Positions 1-7,996 of a stretch of DNA of 14,665 nucleotides are shown here, one piece after another. Each line of letters begins with the position of its first letter. The first letter of the stretch is position 1. A model generated the notes under the pieces. That model did not search any database, was not told the DNA's origin, and worked only from the letters and a program-made list of their open reading frames with translations. This DNA comes from Cudoniella acicularis (Eukaryota > Ascomycota > Leotiomycetes > Helotiales > Helotiaceae): positions 1 through 14,665 of the forward strand of contig JAAMPI010001419.1 of the NCBI GenBank assembly GCA_013054445.1. Direction: 5' to 3'. The translations under genes and the position numbers were made by a program.

Positions 1-852
1 TACCGGCGCGCGGTAAGTTATTGAAATTCTTTTCATCAAGCTCCAAGCCTCTAGTTGCAGTCGCCATACTGACATTGATATAGGGGCTCAGTGGTATCCC
101 TGAGGTCCTGGGGAACTCGGGGCTCCCCTCACCACCTTCAAGTCCCCCTCTAGCTGCTCTAACTTCCGCCAACGAGCTCGCGCTCATTTCCAAGTCCAAA
201 CCGCGCGACAACGATCACAATGGTGGGAAGAAGAAAAGCAGCCGTAAAGAGGGGGCAGCGTATTACATCCGGGGAGAGTGTGAGAGGCTCTTCTGCGAGA
301 CTATGAAAGATATTTTTCTTGGTGAAGAAGGAAGGTTTTCGAGTAATAGCTCAATCGTGATGGATACGAATATCAATACCAATGCGCGTTCTTCTGGAAG
401 GGCGGATGCGTACAGTCAAGATTATCATAAAAGCTATTTTGGCAACACCAGACGAGGACATGATGTCGATGCTTGGATCGAGGTCTGGGACTATGCTGGT
501 GGATGTAGCTTTCGAGGATTCGTGGGTGGAAATGGAGAGGATAAATCTCTATTTACTTTCTTCGATTCTGCAGTCATTGGAAGGGATTTGAAACAAGGGT
601 AAGTACATCTTCTTGCCGGTTGTTCTTTTCTAACATTGATTAGGCTCATGGCTCTCATCGAACTCGCCGAAACAGTTTTCGCTGTATCACAAGTCGTTGT
701 ATGTGCCGATCGCTCCGTCCAGGAAACCGAACGCCAAGGCTTTCTTGAAAAGTCTTCGATGGGTTGGCTTCGAATTGGTGTCTCTGGATCTTTGGGCTGG
801 TGACATGGATGTTACGAGTGACAAGTGGCTTTTCTTAGGCATGGAAATTTAG
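1..852 (+). CDS. Ornithine decarboxylase antizyme, 5' partial, +1 frameshift gene
   Basis: Antizyme binds ornithine decarboxylase monomers, sends them to the 26S proteasome and represses polyamine uptake. The window opens in the last bases of an ORF1 exon (1-12). An intron at 13-83 (GTAAGT, branch TACTGAC 67-73, TAG) joins it to codons TGG TAT CCC and a TGA at 101-103. Reading +1 there opens ORF2 from 102. ORF2 has a Pro/Ser-rich start (LPSPPSSPPLAAL), a basic patch, and the family core: WIEVWDYAGGCSFRGFVGG, a DLKQGLMALIELAE helix and SQVVVCADRS. A second intron (599-643, CTAAC branch) lies inside the core. The conserved tail (LRWVGFELVSLDLW, then TSDKWLFLGMEI, stop 850-852) is one frame further on, so the frame breaks again around 735-757. 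With one base fewer, ORF2 encodes 234 residues. Uncorrected, it stops at 801-803 after 218. Family identity is strong from pattern; the start lies outside the window. Confidence 0.9.
92..104 (+). other. Programmed +1 ribosomal frameshift site of antizyme
   Basis: The zero-frame codons are TGG (92-94), TAT (95-97), CCC (98-100) and stop TGA (101-103). Skipping T101 makes the next codon GAG (102-104), which enters the long ORF2. The arrangement matches the antizyme paradigm, where a Trp-X-Ser/Pro run precedes a UGA and polyamines stimulate the shift (the mammalian site is UGG UGC UCC UGA). Here the P-site codon is CCC rather than UCC. A weak 5-bp stem (GGGGA 110-114 with TCCCC 124-128) lies just downstream and could act as a stimulator; that is only inference. 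The spliced junction at 12/84 places the shift site 15 bases into the exon. Confidence 0.88.
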
Positions 853-2200
853 TCTTTATGGGATGGGAAACAAAGTACTGGCTGCTGGATTTGATTTTCT
901 GCGGGCGCGTTGTGGAAATGCATGGTATTCATCAATGAATTCTGGTATTCTTGACCTATTCTAGGCGCTCATGCTTTGTTTATGGAGTTCTTGCTTTCAC
1001 AACCGGAATCACAATGCGTATTGACAGCACTTGGGAACCTATTACTTCATCTAGTGACCAAGTCTCCCAATCAAGAATGAAAGTGATTATTTCAGGGTAG
1101 CCCCAGGAGGCTTTAGTTACGTAGTCGTCCATTGATTCAATTTCTGCTTCATAGAGATTGCCGTTGATTCCTCCCCCTCCAATTTCCTCTCGCTCATCCC
1201 GTTCCCATTCTTTAAATTTCATTTACCTTCCATGAGCAAGTTGCTCATCATCTCAGACCTTGATAATCGTCGGCTCCAGTGGGCCTCCTGAGCTGAAGCG
1301 ATTAAGTTCTTTCTGGAAATTTGTAAAATCATGAGGGGTTGGTAGAGAAATTTTGGTGTTAAGTTATAGGTAGATGCGCAATGTTTGAGCTCCTCGAGTG
1401 AAAGAAGGCTGTTGTAAATAGGGGAGGCGTGGGGGTTCCCACCACTAGAGACTAAGCGACACTTGCTAACTTCCTAGTTCCTCTGCATTTCCATCCATCA
1501 CTAACAACATCCAATTGCATTCAATTCAAAGGTTATAAATTGCATAGTTATCGTGAGCGGCTCCCAAGTACGCCGGCGCATTTCACGGACGGATATTTGC
1601 CGTGTTCGATGAGGCAAGGAGCCCCGCAAATGCTGCCATGCAATAATCTACGCCCGGGATTGCGTCCTTCCCCTGCGGACACCAATTCGCCAATCTTTAA
1701 CCCGGGGTAGGTACAAAGGAGGAAGGAGTTGTCGAGATTCCTTCGATAGGACAAAACCTCAGCAATTGAAGATAGGTAGGCAGGTGTGACAAACGCCAAA
1801 ATAACACCTGCAGTGCATCGTTACGAAGACACTCAAAATATCTGAATCATGGGAACGTCACTTTTTCTTTTGGATGGATGATGAGGATTCAACGTCTTCT
1901 CGAAACCTTCCGAATGGATCCTCCTGCCCTGTTCGGGTCGCAAAAGTGATCACAGCATAGATGAGAAAGCATGGTTGGTTGCCATTCTGCCGCGGCGACA
2001 ATACTCTATCCATGGAAGGAAGTGGCTGCTTATCGAGCTGCAATATCATACATGCAGCGCACCGTGATCGTGGGGCGCTGTGGCATTCAACTCGTGCAAC
2101 CCCAGCCTAGATGATAAGGTATTACCCTCCCATTTGTATTCATTACCGTGCGTTCCTCGCAATTTCTCTGGAAGAGCGACGCAAGCCTCGTCTTTGAAAA
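853..2200. other. Intergenic region between antizyme and permease
   Basis: This span should hold the antizyme 3' UTR and the permease promoter and 5' leader. I see no RNA gene or mobile element. A minus-strand 80-codon ORF (1222-980) with an acidic, Trp-rich composition (for example WGYPEIITFILDWETW) is the only stretch that looks mildly protein-like. It has no recognised domain and no supported splice partner, so I do not call it. Other ORFs here are short and compositionally random. Confidence 0.6.
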
Positions 2201-4411
2201 ATGTCGGAATCACCCACGTCTGCGAGTTTGGATCCGGAGAAGGGCGTTACCTCTAGGGGAAAGGAAGATGGCAATTATGTCGAAAAGGGGCCGCCTGCGT
2301 ATGTGGAGGATAATATTGCGGTGGAGAATTTAGATGAATCGGAGGCGGTCGAGTTTATTGAGACTAAGGATCTGAGGTATGCTCCTTCATCTTTTGAACT
2401 GAGTAGAGCTCATCGCTTCACGATAGGCGTGGCCTTGCCCAAAGACACATTCAAATGATTGCTTTGGCAGGGACGATTGGCACTGTAAGTCTCTTCGATT
2501 CTTCTTTCTCGAATCATCTTTCAAAAGATATACTAATACTATCAAATTCAGGGGTTGTTCCTTGGTTCAGGAAAAGCAATTTCTCGAGGTGGGCCTTTGG
2601 GAGCCCTGTACGCCATCTCCCATCCTTTGCATGGGCTCTACTGACATGCAGCAAAGCTTGGGCTATTCATTCGTAGGCGTGTTAGTCACCGGTGTCGTAA
2701 TAAGCATAGCAGAATTAAGGTAAAGCATACAATCTCTCTCCAATAAATAAAACTAATTTTTCCTAGTGCACTTGTCCCTCTCAGCGGAGCCATCATTCGT
2801 CACGCCGAATACTTCGTCGATCCCGCTCTGTCTTTCGCCCAAGGATGGAACTCAGTCTATTCCACAATGGTCTCACTACCAGCAGAGTTGACTGCTGCTG
2901 CTGTGATTGTTGAATTCTGGAATCAAGAAATTAGCGCTGCTGTTTGGATAACGGTTTTTGGAGTTCTTCTTATCGTTAGCAATATTGTGTTTGTTCGTGT
3001 CTACGGGGAGCTCGAATTCACGTTTGCTAGTCTTAAGATTATGCTGATTATTGGTTTGAATATCATGGTAAGAACGGCCAATTCCTGTCTAAAATAAAAT
3101 TCTAACACTTTCTAGGCTCTCGTCATAACCACAGGTGGAGGACCTGACCACCAGGCTCTCGGATTCCAATATGTAACCAGCCTGTTCCTTCGCCCCTTAC
3201 CCCTACCTTCCTATTATCAGTGGCCAGGAGGAAGTTTCATCCACTCGGCTCCTTTCCTCCCTCTTCGAAAAAATATAGTGCTAATCCGCTGTAGTGGAGA
3301 AATCCAGGACCATTTGTTGAATACCTTGGCTTTTCGGGTTCTTTGGGGCAATTCATGGGCTTCTATACCACGTTTTCAAATGCCGTCTATGCTTATTCGG
3401 GAATTGAAGGAATATCTATTGCAGCTGCGGAGACCCAGTCACCAAGACGAAATGTCCCTATTGCAGCTAAGCGGATTTTCTGGAGAGTCACTATATTCTA
3501 CGGTTCGTGCTTCAATCATTTACTTACTATAACTTGTGATTTTTACTAACTGAACAGTACTATCCATCTTTTTCGTCGGACTCATCGTCCCCTCAAACGA
3601 CAAAGACCTCCTCCGCTCCACCGGAACAGCAGCCCAATCCCCCTTCGTTATCGCCGCCACACGAGCAGGAATCAAAGTCGTCCCCTCAATCATTAACTTC
3701 GTCGTCCTAACCTCCGCCTGGAGCTCCGGCAACTCGGGTCTCCTCGGCGGTGCTCGAACCCTCTACGGCATGGCGCGCGAAGGCCACGCTCCCAAAATCT
3801 TTCTCCGCTGCAACAGAATGGGAATTCCCTACGTCGCTGTCGGCTTCATCTCCCTCTTCATCTGCCTCGGCTACATGACTATTTCCGACTCGGCCAACAT
3901 TGTTTTTGGGTGGTTGCAGGATCTTGTTTCTGTTGCTGCGTTGGTGCAGTGGATGGTTATTTGTGGCGTTTACTTGAGGTTTTATTATGGGATGAAGAGG
4001 CAGGGCATTGATCGCTCTGAGCTACCTTGGAAGGCGCCTTTTCAGCCATATGCTGCGTGGACTAGCTTTATCGCTTTTGGCATTTTGCTGTTGACGGGTG
4101 GTTATGTGGTGTTTATCCATGGACAGTCAGTTCTCCCTTCTTTCCTCCCCCCCCTTCCCCAGCCTTTTGAACTTGCCAATATATAGTACTAACCCCAAAA
4201 AAGCTGGGACAGCGAAACCTTCGTCTCCTCATACATCAACATCCCGATAATAATCCTGCTGTATTTCGGCTATAAATTCATCAAGAAAACGAAATTCGTT
4301 TCATTGGATGAGATGCCTATAAGACATTTCCTTGATATTGCGGCTGCGAATCCGGAGGAGCCGGAGAAACCGGTTACAGGGTGGAGGAGATTTAATATTT
4401 TGTGGAGTTAG
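2201..4411 (+). CDS. Amino-acid permease, YAT family (APC superfamily), nine exons
   Basis: A plasma-membrane proton-coupled amino-acid importer. My spliced model is 2201-2376, 2427-2484, 2552-2607, 2657-2719, 2767-3067, 3116-3172, 3295-3502, 3558-4125 and 4204-4411. It gives 564 residues, normal for the family. The N-terminus (about 1-60) is cytosolic and acidic. TM1 follows the signature QRHIQMIALAGTIGTGLFLG (64-83), then GGPLGALLGYSFVG, ELSALVPLSGAIIRHAE, FVRVYGELEF, GGGPDH, FQYWRNPGPF, the helix with AAAETQSPRRNVPIAAKR, SAWSSGNSGLLGGARTLYGMA, and LPWKAPFQPYAAW near the end. About 12 helices are expected. The start ATG sits in an AAAAATG context. The acceptors at 2656 and 4203 are AAG rather than CAG/TAG, chosen because only they keep the family sequence in frame. 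The overall pattern resembles fungal dicarboxylic or general amino-acid permeases (Dip5-like), but the substrate cannot be read from sequence. It is convergent with the GH131 gene downstream. Confidence 0.93.
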
Positions 4412-4949
4412 AAGTTTTTGGGGAGGGTAATGAGGTTGAGGATGAGGATGAGGATGAGGATGAGGATGAGGGTCAGGGTGGGTGTTGGTGTGTGGATAAA
4501 GAGGGGGAGAGGAGAAGGTAGGTAGAAGATAGAAAAAGATAGAAATCTACGAGAGTTACTTCTAGGCTTGGAATACACACCGAATTTCCGACCAAACATA
4601 GGGCCAACTATTCTTTCTTTGCTCTTAATTCCGCTCCTCACCTCACATATTACCCTCTGCTTACCACTTATAAAGCTTATTACTTATACTGTTTCCAAGT
4701 TCCAGCAGCCACATTACCATATAACATTTTATATAAGAAAGTAAGAATCTATCACCAATTGAAGTCTTTTAAAATATAATCGTGTGTAGGTACTACGTAT
4801 GTACAAGTATTGTACTGTGTGAAAATATATACAATTGAATAATGTTCATCACTTAAAACCCACTCACTCTCCACGCCGCTTTTCTTTCTCTTCGTGCGAG
4901 GACCTTCCTTCCTTAAATATGGTCATAGCAAACAAGCAGGCAACAAGCT
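4412..4949. other. Intergenic region between convergent genes
   Basis: This gap contains the 3' UTRs of the permease (from the left) and the GH131 gene (from the right). It includes a GATGAG hexanucleotide run just after the permease stop and AT-rich sequence at 4670-4860 with several ATATAA/TATAAT-like stretches suited to 3'-end formation on either strand. No coding potential was recognised. Confidence 0.6.
4441..4470 (+). repeat. Hexanucleotide microsatellite (GATGAG)5
   Basis: There are five perfect copies of GATGAG about 30 nt downstream of the permease stop codon (4409-4411), so it is transcribed 3' UTR rather than coding. It is purine-rich on the plus strand and continues into a GT/GGT-rich tract. 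Its length is probably variable among strains. Confidence 0.9.
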
Positions 4950-6301
4950 CTACAAGCACTGCGAGTAGTACTCGCTACTAACCGTACAAGTCGTTCCCGC
5001 AACACATGATCCTGAGCCTGTCCATCCTGTTCCGCCACTGTGGTATGGTCGTCAGTATTTCGTTCTTCTTTAAAGATTATGATGTTGAAGATTGGGTAAA
5101 AAATAAATGAATGAAGAATGAGTGAGTGAGTGGAGAATATGAAAATAGTTTAAGTATCGCAGCAACACTCCTCACATCTACAAATATTCAAACAACCACT
5201 TCAAATCAAGAAATCAAAAAGCCACAAAAAAATTAAAATAAACAACTCACCACTGCGAATACTGCGCAAGTGTCCCCGCAGCAGCGGGAACCGGCGTCTC
5301 AACAGCAACCATCGTACTAGCGGCGGCAATCTTACTCGTGACCAGTGTACTCTTACTTGGCGCCGAGCTCACAACAGCAGCGCCCCCAGGGCCCGCAACG
5401 CTCGTAGTGATGGAACCGGATTCAATGTAGACGCCTGAGAAGTAGAAATCTTCAGTCGTGTCTGTTTTTCCCGAGACGGGCAGCTCGAGGACGCCGAGGT
5501 GCCAGTCGGCGCCGTTGGAGGAGGTGGAGCCGCTGACGGCGGGAACGGTGAGGGTTAGGGGGTCGGAGCCCGTGGAGTGCCAGAAGGCGATGGTGTTGCC
5601 GCTGAAGTTCTAGGAGAGAGGTTTGTATTAGTTTTGCGATATTTTGATGAAAAGGGATTTAGAATGAGACAGAAAGGGAAGGGAGACAAACAATTTCATA
5701 AGCAACATTGTGCCACACATCCGCGTCCCAGTTAACGCTCCACTTGGTCGTTCCGCCGACATCCCACCTCAACAGGGGATCACTATTCCCGGCCTCACCA
5801 CTAATCCACCCACTCTTCAACTCCGTAAAATGGCTCTCGAAGAAACAGATCTGGTGCTCGCGGTATATGCTCGGGGCATTGGTCGCAGATCGCTTGATGC
5901 TGAAATGGTAGAATACGTGGCCGGAGTTGATGGCTGCTTTGGTTTGGGGAATCAATTCAGTTCGGCGCATGGTTTGCCCGTTCCAGAAGGCCGTGCTGTC
6001 CAGCGTGAATTTGGCGCCTTGCTTGGAGCCGCTGTCGGCGGGGTTTTTGTAGTCGGGTGAGAAGTTGATGTATTTTGCTACGGTGCCGGAGCCGTGCTGG
6101 ACCCGAAAGTTAGTATATTTGAGTGTGGTTTTGGGGAGGAGGACGAACGATGTAGTATTGGTAAGGCCCAACTTGGTTGCTCCATGACCAGGTGTTCAGG
6201 TCCGCGCTGGTCGAAAGGTCATTGAAGCGGCCATCCCAGATGATGGTTCCAGCCTGGACGGCAGCCGCAAAGAAGGCGAGGGTTTTGAGTGAGAAACGCA
6301 T
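4950..6301 (-). CDS. Secreted GH131 beta-glucanase with C-terminal CBM1
   Basis: An extracellular glucan hydrolase. GH131 enzymes act on beta-1,3/1,6- and beta-1,4-glucans, and CBM1 binds crystalline cellulose. Exons on the minus strand are 6301-6149, 6096-5692, 5609-5251 and 5037-4950, giving 334 residues. The signal peptide is MRFSLKTLAFFAAAVQA (1-17), which favours this ATG over one seven codons upstream. The catalytic domain (about 18-253) begins GTIIWDGRFND and carries WSNQVGPYQYYIHGSG, YKNPADSGSKQG, FWNGQTMRRTELIPQT (Glu98), CFFESHFTELKSGW (Glu138) and DWHLGVLELP (His223). From memory, Glu98 and Glu138 line up with the Glu99/Glu139 active-site pair of a characterised basidiomycete GH131. 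An Ala/Ser/Thr-rich linker (254-300) leads to the CBM1 (301-334): four cysteines (306, 317, 323, 333), aromatics Tyr303, Trp311, Tyr329/330, ending YYSQCL. The third intron (5038-5250, 213 nt) splits the first CBM1 cysteine codon; its branch TACTGAC lies at 5057-5051. Confidence 0.92.
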
Positions 6302-6402
6302 ATTTACAAGGCAATCAATCAATCAATCACAAGAAACAGAAAACCGAAGAAGATGAACAGGAAGCAACAGAAGTCGAAAAGGAAATGGGCAGCCAAGGCA
6401 GA

Positions 6403-6409
6403 AATATAA
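6403..6409 (-). promoter_or_regulatory. Candidate TATA box for the GH131 gene
   Basis: The minus strand reads TATATTT here, about 100 nt before the start codon at 6301. That distance is suitable for a fungal core promoter with a 5' leader of roughly 60-70 nt. This is position and composition only; no transcription start is visible. Confidence 0.3.
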
Positions 6410-6959
6410 ATCTCAATCATCCTACCTAAACTACCTACTTACCAACTACCCCTCGGAAATCTATTTCTGCAGCACGCAAGCAACATAGATACTGTGCTAT
6501 ATTATGGGCAGGCCATATGAACAAAGGTACACGAGCGCCCGAATTGGACCGACCTCCAGGCACTGGCAGGCAGGTCGGTCCGCCCGTAGAAAGCGAGAGA
6601 TCCACTATACGGAAGCAAGCAAGATTCTGTCAACTCGTCTGGCGCGACTTTATCCGCTGGTAAAGAGGTGAAGGAGGATTGCGGAGGATATATTCCGAGG
6701 TGAGTGAGCGAGCGAGGGGTAAGTGCCGGCTGGCTGCGAGGGAAGGAGCGAATCATTGCTTTGCAAAGGGAGCAATTGAAAAAGAGAGGCGAGGTTTAGG
6801 AAAAGCCAGAGAGTGTTAGAAAATGCACTGGTCTATTATTTATTCTCAAGTGTTTGCCCACATACCTGCAAACACGAACCCATCACCCCGTTCATCCCAA
6901 TCCAGGCAACCAACCCTTAACCTGCATTCGCATCACGATTCACGATTATCTCGTCACCT

Positions 6960-6977
6960 AAAAAAAAAAAAAAAAAA
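6960..6977 (+). repeat. Poly(A) homopolymer of 18
   Basis: An uninterrupted run of 18 A on the plus strand in non-coding DNA. It could be the end of an old retroposed sequence or a simple slippage tract. I see no target-site duplication or coding remnant beside it that would decide. Confidence 0.85.
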
Positions 6978-7436
6978 TCTATCCGAGTGACAAAAGAGGT
7001 ATCCACACTAACGGGTACTCCTCCCCCCAGACTAGATGTCGAATTATCGTGTCTGAGGCCGATCGCCCCCCCTGTCCTGTCACTGGCAAACCTCCCCCAC
7101 TTGGGTTCTTAGGTAAGAGGCGTACTTGGAGGTGTTTTGGCGTGGCCTCGGGCGGGAAGGGCTTGGTCTGCGTTTTTGTTAATGTTTGAAATTTGGGATT
7201 TTGTAAAGGGGGTACTTACCGACTATTTGCCGGGTTTGTCGTTGAAGGGAAAATGCTTATTTTGATATGAGGGAGCGTGGCCGGAGAAATCTCGGTGTCA
7301 ATGGGAGGGGAGGGGATAGGAAGAGAAAGGAGTGTAAGGCGGGGACGAAAGGGAAGTGTGAGAATGGGGGAATGGGGGATATTTGTTGTATGGATGGTTA
7401 GCAATGAACGAACGACCGAACGACTGGCTGACCGCA

Positions 7437-7694
7437 TTGCGAGGAGCAACAAACTATCATATCTCCCAATAGAGCAAATTGGAGAGCCTCTAGCTGCCGT
7501 CTACCTATCAACCATACTTGCGAAGTGCAATAATTAAAAGCACCCACTCCTACATACTAGACCCCGCGAATGCCCTCCCATTGTCAACCAACCAAGCACT
7601 TTTACGAAGCGCAACAGACCTGCCTCCTTCTGCCGGATACAAGAGAAGTACTTTTAAACCAACCGACACTTTTTGCAATGAGCAACAAAACTTC
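7437..7694 (-). repeat. Minus-strand array of degenerate TTTGTTGC units
   Basis: Read on the minus strand, four related units occur. Their TTTGTTGC-like cores begin at 7689 (TTTGTTGCTCATTGCAAAAA), 7618 (TCTGTTGCGCTTCGTAAAAG), 7534 (ATTATTGCACTTCGCAAG) and 7453 (TTTGTTGCTCCTCGCAATGC). Intervals are 71, 84 and 81 bp. The units at 7689 and 7618 also share the continuation AAAAGTG followed by GGTTGGTT. The units are diverged, not identical, and carry no ORF. They belong to the same family as the plus-strand copies to the right but lack the GCTAGCG block. Function unknown; an old decayed tandem repeat or transposon-internal repeat is likely. Confidence 0.6.
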
Positions 7695-7996
7695 TTTTCC
7701 TATCTCTCTCTCACTGGAACAAAACAACGACATGACCGACCTCCCAAATGCAAAACACAAGAGTGCTCAGCATTCCTACGCTATGTGTCTTTTTCCATGA
7801 ATCACGCTCAATAAGGTGAGTTGAAAATACTATTTTATTAATATGTTAAGTTTGTGTTTCAAATCGCACGGAATAGCACTGCTCTTTATTGTGACTGCAG
7901 TTCTAAACTTCACCCCTCTCACCTGCCCACACCCCAAGCATCACTTGTGAGAATTCAAAAATATGAGACGATATATCTTATCCAGTCGATCAAAGT

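Larger units (their letters stand above)
6302..7436. other. Upstream region of GH131 and gene-poor spacer
   Basis: This is the presumed GH131 promoter plus unassigned DNA. A TATA-like TATATTT on the minus strand (6409-6403) lies about 100 nt upstream of the GH131 ATG. Two hexamers fit the carbon-repressor consensus SYGGRG (CTGGAG on the minus strand at 6559-6554; GCGGAG on the plus strand at 6681-6686), but such hexamers are common by chance. From 7020 the sequence alternates C-rich and G/A-rich runs without coding character. No RNA gene was seen. Confidence 0.5.

Noticed and set aside
644..852. Reading the whole last antizyme exon in the +1 frame
   Set aside because: It removes the second frame break, but the residues it gives after the intron (SWLSSNSPKQF...) show no antizyme resemblance, whereas frame 0 gives the LMALIELAE...VVVCADRS core.
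980..1222. Minus-strand 80-codon ORF with acidic, Trp-rich composition
   Set aside because: It has no recognised domain, no clear promoter or splice partner, and lies just past the antizyme stop. Suggestive composition alone is not enough.
7277..7537. Plus-strand 86-codon Gly/Arg-rich ORF
   Set aside because: It comes from a purine-rich simple-sequence tract and runs into the repeat array. No domain or start context supports it.
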